DNA of 54,202 bases from contig CAZWFE010000014.1 in the NCBI GenBank assembly GCA_964633145.1, positions 1-54,202 of the forward strand, read 5' to 3'. Origin of the DNA: CAJXSD01 sp964633145 (GTDB taxonomy: Bacteria; Pseudomonadota; Alphaproteobacteria; Rhodobacterales; Rhodobacteraceae). The number at the start of each line of letters is the position of its first letter. Positions within the stretch are counted from its first letter, which is position 1. A program made the position numbers and the translations under genes. This document shows positions 1-7,426 of this stretch, one piece after another. A model generated the notes under the pieces. That model was not told the DNA's origin. It made no database searches and saw only the letters and a program-made list of their open reading frames with translations.

Positions 1-1
1 G

Positions 2-424
2 TTACGCCGCGCCTATGGGTTGGATTTGCCCGACACCTGGGAACAGGTGGGCGCATTACCGTTGGCTGATATACAGCATATGTTTTGTATGTTTCTAACC
101 ATGATTGGGCATAATTTGCGGGGTCAAACGCCGTTGCCCGAAAATGCACAATGGGCCAGTTATGAACGCGTGTTGCAGGGGATATCACAAATCGCTGTGC
201 CAGATCGTTTGATCCGGGCGTGCGATTTGGCATCGGCATTGCCTGATATTGCCCAGGCGGTTGGGTTGGCAGATCCGTTGCCCTATCAGGCGGTTGATCT
301 GGATTGGCCCATTGCATTGCATCAGGTCGTCACAGACGACATCCAACGCGCCTGCGAAAAAGCATTCGCGCGGGATTACGATTTATATGGATTTTCGAAC
401 TGGGAACCGGTGCACAGGCCTTAG
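2..424 (+). CDS. C-terminal part of a sulfotransferase-like (NodH-type) protein, cut by the window edge
   Basis: The reading frame is open from the first bases of the window, so the true start lies upstream and only about 140 C-terminal residues are visible. The end of the protein, with DYDLYGFSNW just before the stop, resembles the end of the NodH-like or family-2 sulfotransferases often found beside ptsN in Rhodobacterales, but no PAPS-binding motif is in view, so this is a tentative family call. Its TAG stop overlaps the TAA stop of the convergent ptsN gene in the four bases TTAG, which leaves no space for a terminator between them. It could be an unrelated hypothetical protein. Confidence 0.45.
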   Translation, partial: LRRAYGLDLPDTWEQVGALPLADIQHMFCMFLTMIGHNLRGQTPLPENAQWASYERVLQGISQIAVPDRLIRACDLASALPDIAQAVGLADPLPYQAVDLDWPIALHQVVTDDIQRACEKAFARDYDLYGFSNWEPVHRP

Positions 425-885
425 GCGGCCTGTGTGCGTTGTTCGGCTGTCAAGATCGTGTACAGCGTTGCTGGATCGTTGTTTGAACGCAGCTTGGCAC
501 AAATATCGGCATTGCGCAGCAAACGCGATACGGATGCCAAGGCTTTCAAATGTTCGACACCTGCGTGTTCTGGTGCAAACAGGGCAAAGATGACATCGAC
601 TGGTAAATGATCAATGGCCGTGAATTCGACGGGTTTTTCCAATCGTACAAACACACCGCAGACATGATCCAAATCGGGCAAACGTGCATGTGGTAACGCC
701 ACCCCATTGCCAACACCAGTCGGGCCAAGAGTTTCACGTTCCAACAGCGCGTCTACGGCGCGGTTGTGGTTAATGCCATAGGCAGTGTGCCCGATTTCGG
801 CCACAGTATGTAACAACCACTTTTTGCTTGAGGCAGATGCGACAAAGCGTACTGCCTCAGGCTTAACCAATTTGAACAATTCCAT
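421..885 (-). CDS. ptsN: PTS IIA-like nitrogen regulatory protein PtsN (EIIA-Ntr)
   Basis: This 154-residue protein matches the length and pattern of EIIA-Ntr, the last phosphate acceptor of the nitrogen phosphotransferase system, a cytoplasmic regulatory relay rather than a sugar transporter. The phosphorylated histidine is in GVALPHAR (His66), preceded by RETLGPTGVGNG, the usual active-site approach. It lies 37 bases downstream of hpf on the same strand and is probably co-transcribed with it. In enterobacteria the same two genes follow rpoN; here rpoN is absent from the cluster. Its stop overlaps that of the convergent gene to the left. Confidence 0.93.
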   Translation of the reverse strand: MELFKLVKPEAVRFVASASSKKWLLHTVAEIGHTAYGINHNRAVDALLERETLGPTGVGNGVALPHARLPDLDHVCGVFVRLEKPVEFTAIDHLPVDVIFALFAPEHAGVEHLKALASVSRLLRNADICAKLRSNNDPATLYTILTAEQRTQAA

Positions 886-922
886 GGACTGTTTTTACTT
901 TCCTGGATTTGCAAGAAATATG

Positions 923-1489
923 CTACTGTGGTTCAATCCATCCGACATTCCCGTCATCACGACGGTACACAACATTTACGCTATTCTTGCTTTCATTTTT
1001 AAACACAAGAAACCCATTTCCCGACAGTTCCATCTGCATCACCGCCTCGCCGACAGACAAAGATGGAATTTTAGATTCCATTTCTGCGATGATGATAGGT
1101 TGCAATGTCTCGGGTTCCGAATCCTCATGCTCGCTCTCATGGGCGAGGATATAAGAGGAAGCGTTCATAAGTTCAACCGGATTTACACGTTCTTTATGGT
1201 GGTCTTTTAGTCGGCGCTTGTATCGTCTTAGTTGTTTTTCCATTTTTTCACAGCAAGAGTCGAAACTTGTATAGATTTCAGCGGCGGATGCCTTGGCTTG
1301 TGCTGTCAATCCAGTCGAAAGGTGGACTGTTGCTTCGCACACATATTCATGGCCGCTTTTGGAAAAAACGACCAAGGCATCTGTTGGGCGTTCTGCGTAC
1401 TTTTGTACTGCAGACCCCAGTTCATCCTTAACATGGGTTTGCAGTGCATCGCCGATGTCGATATGGATTCCTGAAATTTGATACCGCAT
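923..1489 (-). CDS. hpf: Long-form ribosome hibernation promoting factor
   Basis: The 188-residue product has an N-terminal HPF/YfiA domain (about residues 1-100, beginning MRYQISGIHIDIGDAL) that binds the 30S decoding region. A linker rich in acidic residues follows (about 105-130), and then a C-terminal dimerisation domain containing PSLSVGEAVMQMELSG and FLVFKN. That long architecture is the one that forms 100S ribosome dimers by itself in stationary phase. A good Shine-Dalgarno, AAGGAG, lies seven bases before the ATG. The gene heads a two-gene unit with ptsN and has its own candidate promoter about 150 bases upstream, with a palindromic hairpin in the leader. Confidence 0.93.
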   Translation of the reverse strand: MRYQISGIHIDIGDALQTHVKDELGSAVQKYAERPTDALVVFSKSGHEYVCEATVHLSTGLTAQAKASAAEIYTSFDSCCEKMEKQLRRYKRRLKDHHKERVNPVELMNASSYILAHESEHEDSEPETLQPIIIAEMESKIPSLSVGEAVMQMELSGNGFLVFKNESKNSVNVVYRRDDGNVGWIEPQ

Positions 1490-1524
1490 TATAACTCCTT
1501 ATATTTAGGCGGATTTTTCCTGAT

Positions 1525-1546
1525 CGCAGGTTGAATACAACCTGCG
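1525..1546 (-). promoter_or_regulatory. Perfect palindrome in the hpf 5' leader
   Basis: CGCAGGTTG and CAACCTGCG form a nine-base-pair stem around a four-base loop. It starts 36 bases upstream of the hpf start codon. No T-tract follows on either strand, so it is not an intrinsic terminator. It could be an RNA stability or translation-control hairpin in the leader, or a protein-binding operator. Which one cannot be decided from the sequence. Confidence 0.55.
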
Positions 1547-1635
1547 GTGCGAAAATCTCCGAACCGGTATTTGACGGGCCTGTATGGATGGCGCGTGATG
1601 CGCAGACTCAGTGAAAGTCGTATCCCGTCACCCCT

Positions 1636-1664
1636 ATTCAAGGCGACATCGCGGGGGTTGTCAA
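1636..1664 (-). promoter_or_regulatory. Candidate housekeeping promoter for hpf-ptsN
   Basis: On the minus strand a perfect -35 box TTGACA (1664-1659) is followed after 17 bases by TTGAAT (1641-1636), four of six matches to the consensus -10. Transcription would start near 1629 and give a leader of about 140 bases containing the palindrome at 1525-1546. This is a sequence match only. Confidence 0.45.
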
Positions 1665-1694
1665 AGGAAAAATGAAATCGTGATCACCGCTCGA

Positions 1695-2453
1695 TCAGAC
1701 AATTTTGAAATTGTCGCCCAGATAAACGCGCCGGACATGTTCGTTGCTGACGACATCTTGGGGGGTGCCGGACATTAAAACTGCACCATCGTGCAAAATA
1801 TATGCGCGATCGACAATTTCCAGCGTTTCGCGCACATTGTGGTCGGTGATCAACACGCCCAATCCACGGTTTTTCAGTTTTGCCACCAAATTTCGGATAT
1901 CGCCCACCGAAATCGGATCAACCCCGGCAAAGGGTTCGTCAAGCAACAGGTATTTGGGATTCGCCGCCAGCGCGCGTGCAATTTCAACGCGGCGGCGTTC
2001 GCCCCCTGATAGGGCAATCGCGGGGGTGCGGCGCAGGTGTTCAATGCCAAATTCGCCCAACAATTCCTCAAGCCGTTCGCGGCGGGTGTGGTGATCGGGT
2101 TCGGCGATGTCCAAAATGGCGGTGATATTATGTTCCACGCTGAGCCCGCGAAAAATCGACATTTCCTGTGGCAAATATCCAATGCCCATTCGGGCGCGGC
2201 GATACATGGGCAGGGTGGATATATCTGTGCCATCAATTTTGACCTGCCCCCCATCGGGGTTGACCAGACCAGCAATCGAATAAAACGTGGTTGTTTTGCC
2301 CGATCCATTCGGACCCAATAATGCGACCGCTTCGCCTTGGTTTAGGCGCAATGATACATCGCGGATCACAACGCGTTTCTTATAGGATTTTCGCAGGCCT
2401 TTGACCTGTAACCCCAAATTTGCGTTTTCTGTGATCAGCTTGGCGGTGGACAT
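1695..2453 (-). CDS. lptB: LPS export ABC transporter ATP-binding protein LptB
   Basis: This 252-residue ATPase powers the LptB2FG machine that extracts lipopolysaccharide from the inner membrane. It has all ABC motifs: Walker A GPNGSGKTT, a Q-loop in LPQEMSIF, the signature LSGGERRRVEIARAL, Walker B KYLLLDEPFAGVDP and a switch histidine in ITDHNVRET. The ATG start is preferred to a TTG one codon earlier because it gives the compact TGATG junction with the lptA stop. It follows lptC and lptA in a Lpt operon. The lptFG permease genes are not in the window. Confidence 0.95.
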   Translation of the reverse strand: MSTAKLITENANLGLQVKGLRKSYKKRVVIRDVSLRLNQGEAVALLGPNGSGKTTTFYSIAGLVNPDGGQVKIDGTDISTLPMYRRARMGIGYLPQEMSIFRGLSVEHNITAILDIAEPDHHTRRERLEELLGEFGIEHLRRTPAIALSGGERRRVEIARALAANPKYLLLDEPFAGVDPISVGDIRNLVAKLKNRGLGVLITDHNVRETLEIVDRAYILHDGAVLMSGTPQDVVSNEHVRRVYLGDNFKIV

Positions 2454-2941
2454 CAATTGCCCCCGCTGGGTGTTAGCGTGGTCGTCACGCGGCCTGACAT
2501 TTGTGCCGCGCCTGTTTTTGTATTGATCGTTACATTTTGCGCGCGCAGGGTGTTGCTGCCCTGTTTGACAAAGGCATTGCCCGTCAGGGTGATTGTGCCC
2601 TGTTCGACATCATAAACAGCCTGATCGGCCCGTGCTTGGTCGGATCCACTGATCAGGGCCACATTGCCATCAGCGATGATCCGGATGATCTGTGTTTGGG
2701 TATCCCCATATTCGGCGCGTACGCGGTCGGCGTTTAGCGTGGTGGATCCTTGGGTGATTGCAACTGTGCCTGAAAATTCGGCAAATCCCTGTGACTCGTC
2801 AATGGTCATGGCATCGGCGGCCGCGGTAATGGCGGCGCTGCTGTCTTGGTCAATTGTGCCAAACACACCTGCGGACGACTGCGCGATCACGGCGGTCGAT
2901 GTCAACATCAGGCTGATAATGATGGCAAGGGTCCTAGTCAT
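2453..2941 (-). CDS. lptA: Lipopolysaccharide transport periplasmic protein LptA
   Basis: A 162-residue protein of the OstA/LptA family, which forms the beta-jellyroll bridge carrying LPS across the periplasm. The chosen start gives a clean signal peptide (MTRTLAIIISLMLTSTAVIA, cleavage near AIA-QS). In-frame starts 15 and 24 bases upstream would add a polar stretch before it. The mature part shows the family repeats, such as GTVAITQGSTTLNADRVRAEY and GNAFVKQGSNTLRAQNVTIN. It overlaps the end of lptC by eight bases and the start of lptB by one, so the three genes are tightly coupled. Confidence 0.88.
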   Translation of the reverse strand: MTRTLAIIISLMLTSTAVIAQSSAGVFGTIDQDSSAAITAAADAMTIDESQGFAEFSGTVAITQGSTTLNADRVRAEYGDTQTQIIRIIADGNVALISGSDQARADQAVYDVEQGTITLTGNAFVKQGSNTLRAQNVTINTKTGAAQMSGRVTTTLTPSGGN

Positions 2942-3545
2942 GGGGCAGGCTTTCATGTGATGCATTCAATACAACCTTTATCCCCTGTGTGAACCGAATT
3001 TGCAAAGACTCTGTTTCGGTTGGGCGGGAAATCTCTAATTTTCCGGCCGTCAGGGTCATGTTTGGCCCCTGTCCCACGATCGGCCCTTGGGCTGTTAATT
3101 TGGAATACCGCGGGTCAAAGGAAACCAATGGACTGGTCAGCTGATACCCCGCGGATGTTGTCAAATCTACGCCGCCGCGCAGGGAAACTTGGGTCGTGTT
3201 GCTGTCGTATTCACCCAGTTGGGCCGAAATGCCAAATTCCGTACCTGCTGCCGTGGCAACCTTGATCGCCAAATCGGTCATTTGCCCTGGGCGGTCGGGC
3301 GTTGTTTGCGGTATGATTTTGCCCGCTGACAACGAAATATCATCGCCCGCCGTATTCGTTCCGTTGTAAATTGGTCCGCTGATGCGTTGTTCACGGATGC
3401 GCGCGTCCAAATCACTGGCGCTAAAGGGCAGCGCCACAGGCGCGTCCATTTGGCTGCGCGACAACAAAAACAGCGATGCCAGCATCCCAAGGGCGATCAG
3501 AGGCAAGACAATTTTTAGCACATAAACTGTTTTCGAATATGTCAT
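2934..3545 (-). CDS. lptC: LPS export system protein LptC
   Basis: A 203-residue bitopic inner-membrane protein. One N-terminal transmembrane helix (about residues 10-28, VLKIVLPLIALGMLASLFLL) is followed by a periplasmic jellyroll domain of the YrbK/LptC type. LptC passes LPS from LptB2FG to LptA. Sequence similarity in this family is low. The call rests on the size, the single helix, the beta-rich body with LGEYDSNTTQVSLRGGVDL, and its place directly before lptA and lptB. Confidence 0.87.
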   Translation of the reverse strand: MTYSKTVYVLKIVLPLIALGMLASLFLLSRSQMDAPVALPFSASDLDARIREQRISGPIYNGTNTAGDDISLSAGKIIPQTTPDRPGQMTDLAIKVATAAGTEFGISAQLGEYDSNTTQVSLRGGVDLTTSAGYQLTSPLVSFDPRYSKLTAQGPIVGQGPNMTLTAGKLEISRPTETESLQIRFTQGIKVVLNASHESLPHD

Positions 3546-3575
3546 GGTCCTGCCCTGGTTGGGGTTTGGCTGGGG

Positions 3576-4187
3576 TTAATGTGCAAAAATATCCTCGTCC
3601 GGCCAGCCGGCCAGATCCAGTTTTGCGCGCACGGGCAAGAAATCAAAACATGATTGCGCCAAGTCCATGCGGTTTTCACGGGTCAAGCGTTCGTTCAACA
3701 CATCGCGCAGTTTATGCAGATACAAGACGTCTGATGCCGCATAATCCAGCTGCGCAGGGGTCAATGTGTCGGCACCCCAATCGCTGGATTGTTGCTGTTT
3801 CGAAATATCTTGGCTTAGCAATTCCTGCAGCAGGTTTTTCAACCCGTGCCGATCGGTATAAGTGCGCACCAACTTGCTGGCGATTTTGGTGCAATACACA
3901 GGCGCGGCCAAGGCGCCAAATGTGTGATACATGGCCGCAATATCAAACCGCCCGAAATGGAACAGTTTCAACACATCGGGGTTTTCCAGCATTTTGCACA
4001 GGTTGGGGGCCGATGTCTGGCCTTGGGCAATTTGAACAATATGCGCGTTGCCGTCGCCATCGGACAGCTGAACCACACACAACCGATCCCGATAGGGGCG
4101 CAGGCCCATTGTTTCACAATCGATTGCCACAACCGGTCCCAAAACCAGATCGTCTGGCAGGTCGCCTTGGTAAAGATAATTTGCCAC
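3576..4187 (-). CDS. Ribonuclease D-like 3'-5' exonuclease (short form)
   Basis: The 203-residue protein is a DEDD-family exonuclease. Exo I is VVAIDCETMGL (Asp23 and Glu25), Exo II includes FHFGRFDIAAMYH, and Exo III is YAASDVLYLHKL, with the tyrosine and aspartate of the DEDDy type. It is about half the length of E. coli RNase D because the HRDC domains are missing, as is usual for this alphaproteobacterial form. The start codon is GTG with AAAGGGC upstream. It lies 30 bases before lptC on the same strand, which suggests co-transcription. Its likely role is 3'-end trimming of structured RNA. Confidence 0.9.
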   Translation of the reverse strand: MANYLYQGDLPDDLVLGPVVAIDCETMGLRPYRDRLCVVQLSDGDGNAHIVQIAQGQTSAPNLCKMLENPDVLKLFHFGRFDIAAMYHTFGALAAPVYCTKIASKLVRTYTDRHGLKNLLQELLSQDISKQQQSSDWGADTLTPAQLDYAASDVLYLHKLRDVLNERLTRENRMDLAQSCFDFLPVRAKLDLAGWPDEDIFAH

Positions 4188-4366
4188 GGATTTGCCCTTT
4201 GTTTGCTGTTTGGATGTGAAATAGCGATCAAAGGGGGCTGACGCAACTCTTGGATCGTGGTCATGGGCAATTTATGGCCCAAGGTGTGTGCGGTTTTTGC
4301 TGGAAATCAGGTATCAGTGGGATACAGTCGTCATAACAAACGCAGAATAAACAACAGGATCACAGG

Positions 4367-4834
4367 ATGCAGACCATTTCAGTGGCGGACCTTCAGGCCA
4401 AAGTTGGCACCCAAGTGGGCGTGTCGCGTTGGTTTGATATTACGCAGGCCCAGATTGATGCCTTTGCCGATATTACCGAGGATTGGCAATATATCCACAT
4501 CGATCCCGATCGCGCGGCACAAACGCCCTTTGGCGGGACAATCGCGCATGGGTTTTTGACCGTGTCGATGTTGTCGGCCATGTTTTATGATGCGCTGCCC
4601 GAAATCCAAGGGTCGGAAATGGGCGTCAATTACGGGTTTGATAAACTGCGGTTTTTGGCACCTGTTCGGGCGGGTGCACGGATCAGGGGCGTGTTCAAAC
4701 TGCATGACCTGCGCCAGGCCCGTCCGCGTGAAATTACCAATGTCTGGGATGTTACCGTCGAAATCGACGGCGGGGACAGGCCCGCGTTAATGGCCCGCTG
4801 GATTGGGCGCGATTACCTAAAAGATGAGGGCTAG
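4367..4834 (+). CDS. MaoC-family (R)-specific enoyl-CoA hydratase-like dehydratase
   Basis: A 155-residue single hot-dog protein of the MaoC/NodN type. The hydratase-2 signature appears as FADITEDWQYIHIDPDRA followed by PFGGTIAHGFLTVSML, with the conserved Asp and His that activate water on an enoyl-CoA. The start is ATG after CAGGATCACAGG. It is three bases upstream of a kinase gene and leads a three-gene rightward unit ending in a thioesterase, which suggests a CoA-thioester pathway. The substrate cannot be read from the sequence. Confidence 0.9.
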   Translation: MQTISVADLQAKVGTQVGVSRWFDITQAQIDAFADITEDWQYIHIDPDRAAQTPFGGTIAHGFLTVSMLSAMFYDALPEIQGSEMGVNYGFDKLRFLAPVRAGARIRGVFKLHDLRQARPREITNVWDVTVEIDGGDRPALMARWIGRDYLKDEG

Positions 4835-4837
4835 GCC

Positions 4838-5872
4838 ATGACCACACCCCACGGTGATTTGATCAATCTGACCCGTTTGGTCCCTTGGCTGGAACAGGCA
4901 TTGCCTGCATTCCAGGGTCCGGTCGAGGTGTCAAAAATCGCAGGCGGCCAGTCAAACCCGACATTTCGACTGATAACACCCAGCAAATCATGGGTATTGC
5001 GGCGCAAACCTGCGGGGGTTTTGTTGAAATCGGCCCATGCGGTCGACCGCGAATTTCGTGTCCAGCGCGCGCTGGCCGATACGGCGGTGCCTGTGGCGCC
5101 GGTGCATGTGTTTTGTGATGATGACAGTGTGATCGGGTCGCCGTTTTATGTGATGGATATGCTGGACGGGCGCAGTTTCGATGACCCCAGTTTGCCTGAT
5201 CTGTCACCTGATGAACGTGGGCAGATTATGGACGAAATGAACCGCGTTTTGGCCGATATCCACAATGTCGATTTGGCCCAAGTGGGTTTGGATGATTACG
5301 GACCTGCGGGAAATTATTACCAACGCCAAACCGATCGCTGGACGAAACAATATCGCGCCACGGAAACGGACCCTGTGCCGGATATGGATGACCTGATCGA
5401 CTGGCTGTCGCGCAACCTGCCTGATGATGATGGTCAGCGCACCTTGGTGCATGGGGATTATCGGTTGGATAATTTGATGTTTGCCCGGGACAGTGCGCAG
5501 TGTTTGGCTGTTCTGGATTGGGAATTATCCACCACAGGTCACCCCTATGCGGATTTGGCGGCTGTGATCATGCAATGGGCCATGCCCGCCGATACGGATG
5601 GGCGTGGATTGCGCGGGATCGACCGTGCCGCACAGGGGTTGATGTCAGACCAAGAGTTCATCGACCGATACTGCGCGCGCCGAAATATCGCGGGCATTGA
5701 TCGGTTCGGATTTTACATCGCATTTTGTTTTTTCCGCATGGCTGCGATTTTGCAGGGTGTGAAAAAACGCGCGCTTGACGGAAACGCCTCGGATCCGGTG
5801 CGGGCTATGCGTTTGGGGGCCTATGTCCCAGAAATGGCAAAGCTAGGCCTAGATGCAGCAAGGACAGTATAA
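4838..5872 (+). CDS. Aminoglycoside-phosphotransferase-like kinase of the ACAD10/11 kinase type
   Basis: A 344-residue kinase fold. The N-lobe includes GGQSNPTFRL and WVLRRKPAG, with the ATP-binding lysine. The catalytic loop is LVHGDYRLDNLMF, with the catalytic Asp and metal-binding Asn, followed by the DFG-equivalent AVLDWELSTTGHPYADLA. This pattern is typical of the kinase that is fused to acyl-CoA dehydrogenase in animal ACAD10/11 and stands alone in bacteria. Those proteins, and LvaA of Pseudomonas levulinate catabolism, phosphorylate 4-hydroxyacyl-CoA. The MaoC and PaaI genes on either side agree with an acyl-CoA substrate. Antibiotic resistance is unlikely. Confidence 0.85.
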   Translation: MTTPHGDLINLTRLVPWLEQALPAFQGPVEVSKIAGGQSNPTFRLITPSKSWVLRRKPAGVLLKSAHAVDREFRVQRALADTAVPVAPVHVFCDDDSVIGSPFYVMDMLDGRSFDDPSLPDLSPDERGQIMDEMNRVLADIHNVDLAQVGLDDYGPAGNYYQRQTDRWTKQYRATETDPVPDMDDLIDWLSRNLPDDDGQRTLVHGDYRLDNLMFARDSAQCLAVLDWELSTTGHPYADLAAVIMQWAMPADTDGRGLRGIDRAAQGLMSDQEFIDRYCARRNIAGIDRFGFYIAFCFFRMAAILQGVKKRALDGNASDPVRAMRLGAYVPEMAKLGLDAARTV

Positions 5873-5873
5873 G

Positions 5874-6293
5874 ATGACCCCTATCGACCTGAACGAAGAA
5901 CCAAGCGGGCTGCAAAAACACCTAGGCTATCAGTTAACGGCATTCGAACAGGATTTTTGCGCCCTGATCCAACCGATGACACCCCAGATTATGAACCGCA
6001 ACGGCATTCCGCATGGTGGGGTGTTGTCGACGTTGTTGGATACGGCTATGGGTTTTGCCGGCTGCTATGTCGGGCCCAAGGCAGAGCCGCACCGCGTTAT
6101 GACCCTGAACCTGTCGGTCAATTTCATCGCCCAAGCCACAGGTACCACATTGCACGTCCAAGGACGTCGTATTGGGGGTGGACGCAAAACATATTTCGCC
6201 GAAAGTTCCATTAAGGACGACGCAGGAACATTGATTGCCACCGCCACCGGAGTGTTCAAATATTCCTGGATCAATCCGCAGGCGGCTGGTTAG
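5874..6293 (+). CDS. PaaI-family hot-dog thioesterase
   Basis: A 139-residue protein with the PaaI thioesterase pattern: NRNGIPHGGVLSTLLDTAMG, containing the HGG motif and catalytic Asp, then TLNLSVNFIAQA and GGGRKTYFAE. It is expected to hydrolyse acyl- or aryl-CoA thioesters in the cytoplasm. The ATG one base after the kinase stop is preceded by AAGGACAG, a better site than starts further upstream inside the kinase gene. Its TAG stop overlaps the stop of the convergent hemH gene in the bases TTAG. Confidence 0.88.
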   Translation: MTPIDLNEEPSGLQKHLGYQLTAFEQDFCALIQPMTPQIMNRNGIPHGGVLSTLLDTAMGFAGCYVGPKAEPHRVMTLNLSVNFIAQATGTTLHVQGRRIGGGRKTYFAESSIKDDAGTLIATATGVFKYSWINPQAAG

Positions 6294-7354
6294 TCCAACC
6301 AGCCTTGTAGGTTGCTTTCGATCACGGCGGACAGGGCATGGATATGCGCGTCGTCGTCGTTGAGGCAGGGGATATATGTAAATTCCTCGCCGCCGGCCTC
6401 TTCGAACGCTTCTTTGATCTCTTCGTTGATCTCTTCTAGCGTTTCGATGCAGTCGGCTGAAAACGCGGGCGCAATCACGGCGATGCGTTTTTTGCCGTCT
6501 TCCTCGGCCAGACGTGCGACCTCTTCGACTGTATAGGGTTTCAACCATTCCTCTGGGCCGAAACGTGATTGGAACGTGGTCACAATTTCAGTGTCTTTCC
6601 AGCCCAGACGTTCCTTTAGCAGGCGTGTGGTTTTCTGGCATTGGCAATGATAGGGGTCGCCCTCCAACAGGTACCGTTTCGGAACGCCATGATAGGACGT
6701 GACCAAAACATCAGGCCGGTTTTCGATATTGGCATAGGCTTTCTCAACGGATTGTGCCAATGCCTCGATATAGAGGGGATGTTCGAAATAGGGTTCGACC
6801 ACCCGTGCAACGGGTTGCCATTTTTCCTTCATCAAGGCGCGGAAAAACTGGTCATTGGCTGTGGCCGATGTGGCCCCCGCATAATGGGGATACAGTGGGA
6901 AAAACAGAATTTTGGTGCAGCCCGCGCGGGTCATTGCGCGCACTTTGCTATCTGTGGATGGGTTGCCATAGCGCATGCAGAAATCAACCATAACATCGTC
7001 GCCATAGCGTTCATGCATCGCTGCTTTGATTTTGGCGGTCTGATCTTTGGTGATCGTCATCAAGGGGCTTTCGCCCTGATCATGGTTCCAAATCGATTTA
7101 TAGGCCGCCCCTGATCGGAACGGACGCGATGTCAGGATGACCAATTGCAACAGCGGCTGCCACAGGAATGGAGAATAATCGATCACGCGGCGGTCGGATA
7201 AAAATTCGTTCAGGTACCGACGCATTGACCAGTAATCATAATTGTCCGGCGTGCCAAGGTTTGCCAACAAAATACCAACCTTTTGTTTGGGAACTTTGGG
7301 GTGGTCAGGTTGGGCATGCGCTGGGCAAGCTTGTGGAACAGATGGGTCAAACAT
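6290..7354 (-). CDS. hemH: Ferrochelatase
   Basis: This 354-residue enzyme inserts iron into protoporphyrin IX, the last step of protohaem synthesis. Diagnostic segments are VGILLANLGTPDN, the metal-site region VTSYHGVPKRYL with the conserved histidine, FPLYPHYAGATSA, and VIAPAFSADCIETLEEI with the conserved glutamate. The ATG at 7354 is preceded by AAGGGA at good spacing and is preferred to a TTG eight codons upstream. The N-terminal extension before VGILLANLG is slightly longer than in the E. coli enzyme. It lies 72 bases downstream of the methyltransferase gene on the same strand. Confidence 0.95.
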   Translation of the reverse strand: MFDPSVPQACPAHAQPDHPKVPKQKVGILLANLGTPDNYDYWSMRRYLNEFLSDRRVIDYSPFLWQPLLQLVILTSRPFRSGAAYKSIWNHDQGESPLMTITKDQTAKIKAAMHERYGDDVMVDFCMRYGNPSTDSKVRAMTRAGCTKILFFPLYPHYAGATSATANDQFFRALMKEKWQPVARVVEPYFEHPLYIEALAQSVEKAYANIENRPDVLVTSYHGVPKRYLLEGDPYHCQCQKTTRLLKERLGWKDTEIVTTFQSRFGPEEWLKPYTVEEVARLAEEDGKKRIAVIAPAFSADCIETLEEINEEIKEAFEEAGGEEFTYIPCLNDDDAHIHALSAVIESNLQGWLD

Positions 7355-7426
7355 TCGGGATCCCTTATTTATTTGCAAATTCGATTGTTACATAAGCCAT
7401 TCAGGCCCAAGGTCAATCTTTGGACG

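Noticed and set aside
978..1000. TTTAAAAATGAAAGC-like stretch in hpf that resembles the tail of the repeat.
   Set aside because: It lies inside the hpf coding sequence, has no preceding hairpin and lacks the GAGTATTT half.
1525..1546. Palindrome between lptB and hpf as an intrinsic terminator.
   Set aside because: No T-tract follows on either strand.
4838..5872. APH-like kinase as an antibiotic-resistance gene.
   Set aside because: Its motif pattern and neighbours (MaoC, PaaI) fit the acyl-CoA kinase group, and there is no mobile element around.
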